From assembly GCA_003695505.1 (NCBI GenBank), contig RFIY01000383.1, positions 1-24,412 of the forward strand: a stretch of DNA of 24,412 bases, read 5' to 3'. Source of the stretch: Candidatus Dadabacteria bacterium (GTDB lineage Bacteria; J088). The notes below the pieces were generated by a model, which searched no databases, was not told the origin of the DNA, and was given only the letters and a program-made list of their open reading frames with translations. The position numbers and the translations under genes were made by a program. This document shows, one piece after another, positions 7,259-14,871 of the stretch (positions are counted from its first letter, which is position 1; the number at the start of each line of letters is the position of its first letter).

Positions 7259-8055
7259 AGCGCCACCGCGACATCCATCGTCCTCGCATTCCCGGTCGGC
7301 GCCGGACACCCATGCGTGGGCGCACCCGACCGACCGCCCATCCAATCTTGCGCAGCCGTTACGAGTGGCCTTCACCATCCTCGGGCAACGCGTCCCATCA
7401 GGACACGGCGCTTTATCAGGTCGTGGTCGAGGAGCTCCGTCAGTTTGAACAGATCTTCGACAATGCCGGGGACGGTCTGCTGCTGCTCGACCGCCATGGC
7501 CATGTCGAACGCGCGAACCGCGCCGCGCTGCGCATGCTCGGATTTCGCATGGCCGATTTACTCGGCAAACCCGTCTGGCAGATCGGTATCTCGCCGCAAT
7601 GGCAGGAGCTGGCCAGGGCCGTCGATGAGGTCCTTTCGCAACGCAGTCAACATACGACCGTTGAAATTGACAGCGGGGCCGTAAAAATTCGCGCGACGGT
7701 CACGCCGCTCAATCGTCGCGCAGACGCAGTTATCGTCGACCTGCACGACATCAGCGAATTGCAGGATGCGCTGGAAGAACGTCAGCGCCACGAAACCGCG
7801 ACACTGCTTGCGGGAACAACCGCCCACAAACTCAATCAGCCACTGACGGCCGTCATTGGCTACCTTAATCTGCTTGGCAGAACAGTTCCGGAATCCGCCG
7901 AAAGCCCCTATTTGAGCCGTATCGAGCAGGCCTGCGACGAGATGGCAGGCATCGTACGCGAAATTGGCAAGATCACCCGCTTTGATACGCGAAAGTATGG
8001 TCGCGTCAATGCGATTCTGGAAAGCCAGCCAGAACCGGAGAGCCCTCAGTCGTGA
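7255..8055 (+). CDS. PAS protein with histidine-kinase dimerisation/H-box domain but no ATPase domain
   Basis: A 266-residue protein whose ATG overlaps the cheA stop (ATGA). Residues 1-40 are very basic and probably disordered. A PAS domain spans about 58-165 (FDNAGDGLLLLDRHGHVERAN onward, then RMLGFRMADLLGKPVWQI). A helical linker (ISELQDALEERQ) leads into an HisKA-like segment with H191 in TTAHKLNQPLTAVIGYLNLL. This matches the 'AHE-hydrophobic-NQPL' H-box except that the acidic residue after His is lysine. The protein ends about 75 residues later, with no N, G1 or G2 box. It therefore cannot phosphorylate itself. It may be a phosphotransfer or dimerisation partner served by CheA, or a cofactor-sensing scaffold. 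No frameshift evidence: the next gene starts at the GTGA overlap in another frame and is unrelated to an ATPase. Confidence 0.85.
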   Translation: MKRHRDIHRPRIPGRRRTPMRGRTRPTAHPILRSRYEWPSPSSGNASHQDTALYQVVVEELRQFEQIFDNAGDGLLLLDRHGHVERANRAALRMLGFRMADLLGKPVWQIGISPQWQELARAVDEVLSQRSQHTTVEIDSGAVKIRATVTPLNRRADAVIVDLHDISELQDALEERQRHETATLLAGTTAHKLNQPLTAVIGYLNLLGRTVPESAESPYLSRIEQACDEMAGIVREIGKITRFDTRKYGRVNAILESQPEPESPQS

Positions 8056-8708
8056 CGACCCCACACCGGCGATGCCCAAGCTGCAATGACCTCGTGCCCA
8101 CAAAGGCTACCCGCACGATCGCGGGCATCGAGCTTCATTGCGCGCTGTGCGACCTCGTCCTCGACCTCGCGGACAGCCCAGATGAATTTGCGAGCGAAAC
8201 CAGATCTGCACAGTTCCAGGAGTCGCTGCAGCGCCAGCGAACGCAGATGCAGGCATCCCCGGCGGCATCTGGCCTGCGCCCACTGATTCATCTCGCCGAC
8301 GACTCGCGCCTGATTCGGCGCATTGTCGGCGACCACCTGGCAAAGCGATTTCCGGCGGCTGAATTGCTGATCAGTGAACATGGTGCGATGGCGCTGGAAC
8401 AACACATCACCGCGCTGCTGCCCGGTGCACGGCGCGGGGTTCTGATCCTCGACCTGCAAATGCCTCAGCTCAACGGCATCGCAACAGCGATAGCCTGTCG
8501 CGCCGCGGAACGCGCCCTCGAACGCCCGGCCGTGCCGGTGATCTTTTTCTCGGGCGTTCGGGTTACGCCCGAACTACGAAACGCGATGAATGCATCAACG
8601 CCCGCAGCCTATCTGCACAAATCAGAGGACGATGATCCGGCACACATGCTCGAGCGGCTCGAAGAAGTGATGTCGATCATGATTCGGCGCGTCTACCAGG
8701 AACCGTAA
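8052..8708 (+). CDS. Zinc-ribbon plus receiver domain protein
   Basis: 218 residues, GTG start overlapping the previous stop (GTGA). The N-terminus has four cysteines in two knuckles, C8-x2-C11 and C30-x2-C33 (CPSC, CALC), typical of a zinc ribbon. A charged helical linker covers about 44-72. A receiver domain follows (about 76-215): acidic pair D83-D84 in HLADDSRLIRR, phospho-acceptor D134 in LILDLQMPQLNG, the hydroxyl position in FFSGV, and the lysine in AYLHKSE. It has no classical output domain; the zinc ribbon may bind protein or nucleic acid. As the last gene of the chemosensory operon it is a plausible second phospho-target of CheA. Its final 32 bases overlap the convergent membrane-protein gene. 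Confidence 0.85.
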   Translation: MTTPHRRCPSCNDLVPTKATRTIAGIELHCALCDLVLDLADSPDEFASETRSAQFQESLQRQRTQMQASPAASGLRPLIHLADDSRLIRRIVGDHLAKRFPAAELLISEHGAMALEQHITALLPGARRGVLILDLQMPQLNGIATAIACRAAERALERPAVPVIFFSGVRVTPELRNAMNASTPAAYLHKSEDDDPAHMLERLEEVMSIMIRRVYQEP

Positions 8709-9879
8709 CGGCCGCGACGACACCAGACAGCACTGCCAGACCTGCAAGCGGGAGCCAGGACGCTGTCCAAGGCCGCAACAATGCTGCCGCAACGACGGCA
8801 ACCAGCCAACCCGTCGGCAACGGATGCGCGCGGCGCACGGCAACCCAGCCCATCGTCGCACCATACACGAGATCGACGGCTTCGGCCCAGACCGGCCGCA
8901 ACGCAACAAAGCGTGTCGTCGCAAACGCGGCCGCCATGACGATCAGGAGCACGCCACTACCTCGAACGATCGCCTGCTCGCGCCGGATGATCGACATCCC
9001 TGCGGAGGACAATGCCCACACCCACGACGCGAGGGCCAGCACCAGCAATGCCGCCAATGCGAACAGCGCCACTGAAGATGCCGGGCCGAACCCGGCAAAC
9101 GCCGCAAGTGTCGCCTGCAGCCCGGAACCTGTCGCACCCTCTGCCGTCGCCACCTGGACCGAACCCACCGTGTACAGCGTCCCGATCAGCACGATGCGAA
9201 GCACGGCGTGCGTCCACGCAGCCATGCGAACGTGCTCGGTCTGCCCTGTGTCGATGGTCAGGTACCGAGAGGCGAGGCCGACCGTTTCTCGTGCAAGGCC
9301 GAGCAACAACAGCGCGACCACGATCAGCGGCTCCATGTCGCCATCTACGGCAACAACGCGATAGGCTTCCGGACGCAGGAACCGGGCCGCAAATACGGTA
9401 AGCGCAAGTGCCAGCAACGACACTGCGGTCAGAGTCGACGGGCCGGCGACCACAAACGCGCGCCGCCAGGCCACGGCTGCCGCGACGACGAGTGCGCCGC
9501 CAGCGAGGAGGATCCGATCCGACCCGTCTGCGAGTTGCTGCAACAGCAGCACTGCACTGGCAAGCCAGCACGTTTCGAGCAACAGCAGCACCGTCGTGAC
9601 CAGACGCTGGCGGCGCAGCAGCGCGTCGATCGCCCGCCAGCGCGCAGCGAATATTCCGAGCACGACCACCCAGATGGCGACCACCAGCTCGACAGCCACG
9701 AACCATACCTGCCCAGCCCGTACCGCTGCCGGCAACAGCAGCAGACCACTGGCTGCGGCACTGACGGCAAACCAGGAGATCCCGCGCGCAATACCACCGG
9801 ACGTGCGGCCGAGATGCGGGTGCCAGCCAACGGCAAGCGTCAGCGCAAAGAGACAAAGTGCAACAGCCGTTGGACTCAC
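8677..9879 (-). CDS. Polytopic membrane protein of unknown function
   Basis: 400 residues, about ten to eleven hydrophobic helices, rich in Ala, Val and Leu, with short polar loops. I do not recognise the family. The GTG start overlaps the hemD-part stop (GTGA). The protein is the last member of the tetrapyrrole operon, so a link to tetrapyrrole handling or to an adjoining membrane pathway is possible but unproven. No heme-binding motif stands out; a few histidines and tryptophans lie in or near helices (for example WHPHLG, AAWTHAVLR). The longer open frame upstream of 9879 lies inside hemD and is not used. The 3' end overlaps the convergent zinc-ribbon receiver gene by 32 bp. Confidence 0.72.
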   Translation of the reverse strand: MSPTAVALCLFALTLAVGWHPHLGRTSGGIARGISWFAVSAAASGLLLLPAAVRAGQVWFVAVELVVAIWVVVLGIFAARWRAIDALLRRQRLVTTVLLLLETCWLASAVLLLQQLADGSDRILLAGGALVVAAAVAWRRAFVVAGPSTLTAVSLLALALTVFAARFLRPEAYRVVAVDGDMEPLIVVALLLLGLARETVGLASRYLTIDTGQTEHVRMAAWTHAVLRIVLIGTLYTVGSVQVATAEGATGSGLQATLAAFAGFGPASSVALFALAALLVLALASWVWALSSAGMSIIRREQAIVRGSGVLLIVMAAAFATTRFVALRPVWAEAVDLVYGATMGWVAVRRAHPLPTGWLVAVVAAALLRPWTASWLPLAGLAVLSGVVAAVTVPGRRAES

Positions 9880-11339
9880 AATGCGCTGAGCTGTTCCAGG
9901 ATGCCTGCAAGACCCGGACGCGCGGCGACCGCGACATCGGCCACCCCGGCAGCCGTGAGCGCATCCGCCGTGCGTTGCCCAATGGCCACATGCACCGTAT
10001 TGGGCAACACGCCCACCCAGGCCGAAATGAGCTGCACTTGCGAGGATGACGACCAGATACACACCGGCCGCTCATGGCGACGAAACAGCAAGGACCACGT
10101 CGCCGGCAGCTCAGGCCGCGGCACCTTGCGATACAACGCGACGGTACGCGTGTCCCAACCGGTTGCCTCCAGCGCAATCGCCCACGGCGGAGGCTCGACA
10201 TGTTCACCTGCGATAAGCAGGCGCCCCGACGGACGCTCGCGCAACGTCGATTCGAGCGCCGCCATTCCGGTGGGCGCATCGAGGACGATGTCCGCACGAC
10301 AGCCGGCCTGCTCCAGAAATGCCGCCGTTGCCCGCCCTGGCACCGCAATTTCTGTTCCGGCCAGCGCCCGGATATCCCGCCCCATGGCCGTCAGCCGTCC
10401 GAGCAGCCGCCTTGCAGCCTCGATTGATGCAAGGGCGATGACGTCAAATGGTTCCGACAATACCTGCGTGATGTTGCCTGTGTCGGGTGGATCCTCATAG
10501 CGCTGCAGTGGAATCGCGACGGGCTGCCAGCCTTCGGCAAGTAGTGCATCGTGCCATTCGAGGTGCTGGCCCCATGGTCGGAACAATGCAACCGTGCCAC
10601 GCAGGCGCGGTTGATCCGTAGCCGCCGAACGTGCGACCTCGCCATAGATCCAGATTGCCGGCGGGCGCACCCGCTCGCGTTCAATGGCCGACGGCAGTTC
10701 CGCCAGCGTTGTCCGTATCAGTCGCTCGCGATCCGTGGAAACCGCTTCCGCGATCAGCACTGGCGTATCGGGCGGCACGCCCTGATCGAGCAGGCGCCGT
10801 GCGTTACGCCTGGCATGCAGAATCCCCATGTAAACCGCACCCGTACCCGACCGTGACGCGGCGGCCCAGTCAAGCTCCGGACGAGGGCCTTCAAGGCGGC
10901 GATGCCCTGTCAGCAGCGTCAGACTCGCCGCGTGGTCTCGATCGGTCAGCGAGATACCGGCGCGCGCGGCGGCAGCGGCCGCCGCACTGATGCCGGGAAT
11001 GACCTCCCACTTCAGGTTATGGGCGCGCAGGCTGGCGATTTCCTCGGGCAAACGCCCGAACGTCCCTGGATCCCCTCCCTTCAGGCGCACGACGCGCCGC
11101 CCCTGCCGCGCATATTCGACCAGCAACGCGCAAATCTGCTCTTGTGGCATGCTCGGCTGGCCGCCGCGCTTGCCGACATCGATCACCTCGGCCTCCCATC
11201 GCGCCCATGACAGCAATGCCGGCGACACCAGCGCGTCGACGAGAATCGTGTCCGCGCGCTCGATTGCCATACGGCCCGCCTGCGTCACCCAGTCCAGACG
11301 CCCCGGCCCGGCACCGACAAATGTCACGAGCCCCGTCAT
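9876..11339 (-). CDS. cobA-hemD: Fused uroporphyrinogen-III C-methyltransferase / uroporphyrinogen-III synthase
   Basis: 487 residues. The N-terminal half (about 1-240) is a SAM-dependent methyltransferase (SUMT/CobA) that makes precorrin-2. It has VTFVGAGPGRLDWVT (5-19), VVRLKGGDPGTFGR (83-96), VIPGISAAAAAAARAGISLT, LLTGHR and a late AIWIYGEV. The C-terminal half (about 247-487) fits the two-lobed, poorly conserved HemD fold, which closes the hydroxymethylbilane ring with D-ring inversion: VALFRPWGQHLEWHDAL and DVIALASIEAARRLL begin it, and CIWSSSSQVQLI and HVAIGQRTADAL end it. Such fusions are known in other bacteria. The ATG overlaps the hemC stop (ATGA), matching the substrate order HemC to HemD to SUMT. 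Confidence 0.93.
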   Translation of the reverse strand: MTGLVTFVGAGPGRLDWVTQAGRMAIERADTILVDALVSPALLSWARWEAEVIDVGKRGGQPSMPQEQICALLVEYARQGRRVVRLKGGDPGTFGRLPEEIASLRAHNLKWEVIPGISAAAAAAARAGISLTDRDHAASLTLLTGHRRLEGPRPELDWAAASRSGTGAVYMGILHARRNARRLLDQGVPPDTPVLIAEAVSTDRERLIRTTLAELPSAIERERVRPPAIWIYGEVARSAATDQPRLRGTVALFRPWGQHLEWHDALLAEGWQPVAIPLQRYEDPPDTGNITQVLSEPFDVIALASIEAARRLLGRLTAMGRDIRALAGTEIAVPGRATAAFLEQAGCRADIVLDAPTGMAALESTLRERPSGRLLIAGEHVEPPPWAIALEATGWDTRTVALYRKVPRPELPATWSLLFRRHERPVCIWSSSSQVQLISAWVGVLPNTVHVAIGQRTADALTAAGVADVAVAARPGLAGILEQLSAL

Positions 11340-12208
11340 GGCTGTCGCAGCAGACGCCCGCCCGCCGTCGCACCGAGCGCTTCCGGATCATTGCCTTCGA
11401 CCCGGACCCGCCCGCGTAACTGACCGCCGTCATCCCACAATGCCGCGTCCAGCACCAGTCTGCCATCGTCGAACTGTTGCGCGAATGCGGCGAATGGTGT
11501 GAAACAGTCGCCGTCGATCGCCGCCAGCGTCGCGCGCTCGGCGCGAAACGTTCGCTCGGTCTCTGGATCGTGGACGACCCGGAAAAGTTCGCGCAAGTCT
11601 TCGCGTGACGCGCGCGCCTCGACAGCCAGCGTGCCCTGGGCCACGGCCGGCAGCATCGTTTCCAGACGCAACGCCGCGCCATCCCATTCGATCCCCAGTC
11701 GTTGCAAACCGGCCTCAGCCAGCACGACCGCATCCAGCCGACCCTCGCGGACGTGTCCAATACGGGTATCGACGTTGCCACGAAGCGGCTCGATCCGGGC
11801 GCGCGGGAACAACTGCGTCAGTTGAAAGCCGCGTCGGCGGCTCCCGGTACCGACCGTCAACTTCTGCGAGGCCTCAACGGGGTTCCGCGACAGCAGAACA
11901 TCGTACGGAGAGGCGCGCCGTGGCGTGGCGATCAGTTCGAGTCCGTCCGGGAGCTGCGCCGGGATGTCCTTGCCTGAATGAATCGCAACATCGATCTGGT
12001 CGGCGAGAAGTGCCTGCTCGATCTCTTTCAGGAAAAGCCCCTTGCCGCCCACGGCGTCGAGCGGTCGATCACGCACCCGATCCCCGGTCGTTGTAATCCA
12101 TACCCATTCCGGCTGGACATCGGGCCGAAGGCGCACGAGCGTCTCGATCAGCGCCTGCGCCTGCGCCCGCGCGAGTGCGGACCTACGCGAGCCGATTCTC
12201 AGCTTCAT
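11336..12208 (-). CDS. hemC: Hydroxymethylbilane synthase (porphobilinogen deaminase)
   Basis: 290 residues, the normal size. It polymerises four porphobilinogens into hydroxymethylbilane in the cytoplasm. Seen: MKLRIGSRRSALARAQAQAL at the start, TTTGDRV, GGKGLFLKEIEQALL, AIHSGKDIPAQLPDGL with the catalytic Asp (D81), VGTGSRRRGFQL, LRGNVDTRI and the cofactor cysteine C235 in IDGDCFTPFAAFA. Two usual residues differ (HSLKD reads HSGKD, GGC reads GDC). The chosen ATG at 12208 has GGAG nine bases upstream; a second ATG three codons earlier touches that GGAG directly. The start lies 26 bp inside the end of hemA. Confidence 0.95.
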   Translation of the reverse strand: MKLRIGSRRSALARAQAQALIETLVRLRPDVQPEWVWITTTGDRVRDRPLDAVGGKGLFLKEIEQALLADQIDVAIHSGKDIPAQLPDGLELIATPRRASPYDVLLSRNPVEASQKLTVGTGSRRRGFQLTQLFPRARIEPLRGNVDTRIGHVREGRLDAVVLAEAGLQRLGIEWDGAALRLETMLPAVAQGTLAVEARASREDLRELFRVVHDPETERTFRAERATLAAIDGDCFTPFAAFAQQFDDGRLVLDAALWDDGGQLRGRVRVEGNDPEALGATAGGRLLRQP

Positions 12209-13466
12209 CACTGTCATCTCCGTTGCTGTCGGCCGATTCGACCAGGCTGCCGAGGACCTGGATCCATGCATCCTGATTCGCGCTCTGATTGGCTTCGGCG
12301 CCGATACGTCTCAACAGCCTGCGCGCGAAGGCCGTCGTTGCGTGCTCGGCGAGTTCTTCTGGCTGCAATTCGTCACGGTGCCGGAGGCTGCGGCGCAATT
12401 CCCGCTGCCGCATCGCCTCGACCTCCTGATGAAGCGCCGCAAGCAACGGCGCGATGCGCTGGCGTTCGACCCATTCCGCGAAATGAACGACCGCTTCGTC
12501 GATGATCGCCTCGGCCTGTTCAGCGGCAGCAGACCGGCGCGCCAGATTCCGATCGGCCATGGACTGAAGATCATCTACCGCGTACAGGAACACATCCCTC
12601 AGGTGCGCCACCTCGGGGTCGACCGCCCGTGGCAAACCAAGGTCGACGATCAGTCTCGGTCGCGCCTCCGCAGCCTTGAGCGCCCTGCGCACTTCGGAAA
12701 CTCCGAGCAATCGGCCGCCGCCAGCTCCGACCAGAACAATGTCAGCGCGACCAAGCTCGTCTGGCCACCGATCCAGCGGTTCCGGCGTAGCCTGGTACAG
12801 ACTTGCGAGTTCGCGCGCCCGCTCAATCGTCCGGTTACAGATGACCATCGAACCGATCCCCCGGCTCGAAAAGTGGGCAACCGCGATTTCGGCCATTTCG
12901 CCCGCGCCGAGAACGAGCACCCGCTTTTCAGACAGCGGCTCGAAGATCTCTTCGGCCAGGTCGACGGCAACGGACGCCATACTCACGGTAAACCGCCCGA
13001 TCTCCGTCTCCGTGCGCACGCGCTTCGCAACCGCAAGGGTTCGCTGCGCCAGCCGATCCAGTCGCGGGCCGATCGTCCCGTACTCCCGGGCGGTCTCGAT
13101 GGCCTGTCGAAACTGGCCAAGAATCTGCGGCTCGCCCAGCACCATGGAATCGAGTCCCGAAGCCACGCGCATGATGTGCCGGACGGCCTCTGCCCCAACA
13201 TCACCACGCAACACGTTTGAAACGATCTCCTCGGCGACACCGGCCGTGCGCGCAAGTACCGATGCCACCACGTCACGCGCCTCTCCGGCCACACCGAACG
13301 TCAGAATCTCGGTCCGATTGCAGGTTGACAGGATCAGAAACTCCGGAACGTCTGCATCACGGAGCCACTCAACCGCCTGGTCAAGTGCGTCACCCTGCAA
13401 CGCAGCGCGCTCGCGCAGCTCGATATCGGCCGTGTGGTGGCTCAGCCCAAATACGGCGTAGTCCAT
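12183..13466 (-). CDS. hemA: Glutamyl-tRNA reductase
   Basis: 427 residues, typical length. It reduces glutamyl-tRNA(Glu) to glutamate-1-semialdehyde, the first committed step of the C5 tetrapyrrole route. Seen: FGLSHHTADIELRER (6-20), the catalytic Cys49 in LSTCNRTE, VASGLDSMVLGEPQILGQ (101-118), the NADPH-binding VLVLGAGEMAEIA, ICNRT, IVDLGLPRAVDP, and a C-terminal helical dimerisation domain. The ATG at 13466 shares one base with the stop of the upstream ccsA/hemX-like gene (TGATG). A longer open frame upstream belongs to that gene. The C-terminus is extended by an acidic, Asn/Ser-rich tail. Confidence 0.96.
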   Translation of the reverse strand: MDYAVFGLSHHTADIELRERAALQGDALDQAVEWLRDADVPEFLILSTCNRTEILTFGVAGEARDVVASVLARTAGVAEEIVSNVLRGDVGAEAVRHIMRVASGLDSMVLGEPQILGQFRQAIETAREYGTIGPRLDRLAQRTLAVAKRVRTETEIGRFTVSMASVAVDLAEEIFEPLSEKRVLVLGAGEMAEIAVAHFSSRGIGSMVICNRTIERARELASLYQATPEPLDRWPDELGRADIVLVGAGGGRLLGVSEVRRALKAAEARPRLIVDLGLPRAVDPEVAHLRDVFLYAVDDLQSMADRNLARRSAAAEQAEAIIDEAVVHFAEWVERQRIAPLLAALHQEVEAMRQRELRRSLRHRDELQPEELAEHATTAFARRLLRRIGAEANQSANQDAWIQVLGSLVESADSNGDDSDEAENRLA

Positions 13467-14248
13467 CACAAGCCACCCCCGTGCTGGCCAAGCCCGACCA
13501 GAAACGTTGCCGCAACACCGCCGAGCAGCAGCAGCGCAATGCCCACCGAAGCGAGCGCGAACTGGTGTCCACGCCAGTGCCGCCACAGGCGCAAGTACAA
13601 TGCGATCGCCTGAAACAGCCACAACAGCGCGGTGATCAGCGCCAGCGCATCGGATCGGTCACTGCGTGTACCGGTCGCCATCAGTTGCAGGCCGAGGACG
13701 GCGCCAATCGTCAGCAGCAGAAAACCTGCCTGCAACGAACGGAGCTGCAACAGATCCAGATCATCGAGACTCGGCAGTCGACGCGCGAGACCCGCGGGAC
13801 GGCGGCGCAGGCTCTTTTCTTTGAGCAGATAGAGGGCACCCGCCGCGCCCAGGAACATCAGAAATCCGACGGCTGCAAACACAAACCCGATGTGCAACTT
13901 GAGCACGGTGCGCATCGGCGTTGGCGCGTGGCCGCCACCGGACAGATACGCGGCGAAAAAGAATCCGGCTGACACGAGCGACACCGCACCCCAGAGCCGC
14001 CGCTGCTGCTGGAATCGGTTCGCGTAGAGACCCGCCAGCGCCAGAGAAACCGCGCAAATACCGAAAATGTCGGCTGGCAGGCGCAGCCCCCCCCAGGACG
14101 CGAGCAGGCCCCCGATGTAGATCCCGAGACCAGCGAACAGCAGCGCCTCGCCAACGTTGTGCTGCGGAAGCGCCTCGCGCCCACGCGGCCACAGGAAAAT
14201 CGCCGCAGCCAGTGCGGTCAGAACCAGCGCCGCGGTTATGTGGGCCAT
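13466..14248 (-). CDS. ccsA: CcsA/HemX-type cytochrome c assembly family membrane protein
   Basis: 260 residues with about eight membrane helices. The layout of the CcsA/YpjD/HemX family is visible: a first helix, then HNVGEALLFAGLGIYIGGLL, KLHIGFVFAAVGFLMFLGAA followed by LYLLKEKSL, a loop, and two to three last helices (ALALITALLWLFQAIALYLR, then WRGHQFALASVGIALLLL). The tryptophan-rich WGxxWxWD heme-handling motif, expected before ALALITALLW, is replaced by ATGTRSDRSD. That favours a HemX-type role, influencing HemA, over heme export for cytochrome c. GGAG lies eight bases before the ATG. The start lies inside the end of sirC (13-bp overlap), and hemA follows directly. Confidence 0.83.
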   Translation of the reverse strand: MAHITAALVLTALAAAIFLWPRGREALPQHNVGEALLFAGLGIYIGGLLASWGGLRLPADIFGICAVSLALAGLYANRFQQQRRLWGAVSLVSAGFFFAAYLSGGGHAPTPMRTVLKLHIGFVFAAVGFLMFLGAAGALYLLKEKSLRRRPAGLARRLPSLDDLDLLQLRSLQAGFLLLTIGAVLGLQLMATGTRSDRSDALALITALLWLFQAIALYLRLWRHWRGHQFALASVGIALLLLGGVAATFLVGLGQHGGGL

Positions 14249-14793
14249 TCATTCAACTCCTGCTCCACGGCGTCAGCCTCCCGTGGCCATCCCGACGATT
14301 CATACCGTTGCAGCCGTACCGGATCCAGCCAGCGCACCACCATCTCACCCAGTCGGTCTGCAAGCGCCCGCGCCAGGCTGGGACTCCGCCCCCCGGTGTC
14401 CACGGCCAGTCGCAACGGGCCAATCGCTCGAACAGCCACGAGCCGTACATTGCCAAAGCCATTGGCACTCGCGACCCAGAGCATGCGTGCTCGGGCTGTG
14501 GCACAAAGGGTACGATCCAGTTCGACGTCATCGACATTGACCAGTACCAACGACCAGCGTTCGTCCAGGTCGTCCTCGGCAACCGCCCGCGCCCGCCAGT
14601 CCCAGCCGTGCACCGTGGCCGTGCGATGCAGCGTCGGCGTCAGGCGGGGTGCGACGATCACGACCCGCACTTCGGGCACCAGCGCAAGCAGACGCAGCAA
14701 ACGGCGCTCCGCAACGCGGCCGCCGCCTATGGCCAGCACGCGCTGACCCGAAAGCTCTGCGGCAAGTAACAACGACAACGATGTCTCCGTCAC
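14236..14793 (-). CDS. sirC: Precorrin-2 dehydrogenase / sirohydrochlorin ferrochelatase family (SirC-like)
   Basis: About 185 residues. The family oxidises precorrin-2 to sirohydrochlorin with NAD+. Seen: the dinucleotide-binding RVLAIGGGRVAERRLLRLL (18-36), VIVAPRLTP, a Rossmann segment ending LVLVNVDDVELDR, and the C-terminal LRLAVDTGGRSPSLARAL with ADRLGEMV. The Asp used by CysG (Asp104, in a VNVVD context) has no counterpart; this stretch reads WVASANGFGN. The start is uncertain. GTG 14793 gives a normal length, whereas GTG 14856 would translate through a run of eight T's directly after the alcohol dehydrogenase stop. It overlaps the ccsA/hemX-like gene by 13 bp. Confidence 0.82.
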   Translation of the reverse strand: MTETSLSLLLAAELSGQRVLAIGGGRVAERRLLRLLALVPEVRVVIVAPRLTPTLHRTATVHGWDWRARAVAEDDLDERWSLVLVNVDDVELDRTLCATARARMLWVASANGFGNVRLVAVRAIGPLRLAVDTGGRSPSLARALADRLGEMVVRWLDPVRLQRYESSGWPREADAVEQELNEWPT

Positions 14794-14837
14794 GGAAGCG
14801 GATACACCCGAACATCTCTCATCAGTGTACGGGATCG

Positions 14838-14871
14838 CCCGAAAAAAAAGGAACACCCCTCACTTTTCGGG
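14838..14871 (-). repeat. Inverted repeat with T-run spanning the alcohol dehydrogenase stop codon
   Basis: On the minus strand CCCGAAAA (14871-14864) can pair with TTTTCGGG (14845-14838). The alcohol dehydrogenase TGA lies in the loop and a run of eight T's enters the right arm. An alternative weak CCCC/GGGG hairpin is followed by the T-run. Either could act as a partial terminator or attenuator between the dehydrogenase and the tetrapyrrole genes. Confidence 0.4.

Noticed and set aside
9208-10500. A 430-codon plus-strand open frame
   Set aside because: Antisense to cobA-hemD and the membrane-protein gene; no recognisable domain and a composition rich in Gln, Arg and Cys.
12042-13220. A 392-codon plus-strand open frame
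   Set aside because: It lies antisense to hemA and hemC, which have clear family motifs. Its Arg/Pro/His-rich composition is that of a high-GC shadow frame.
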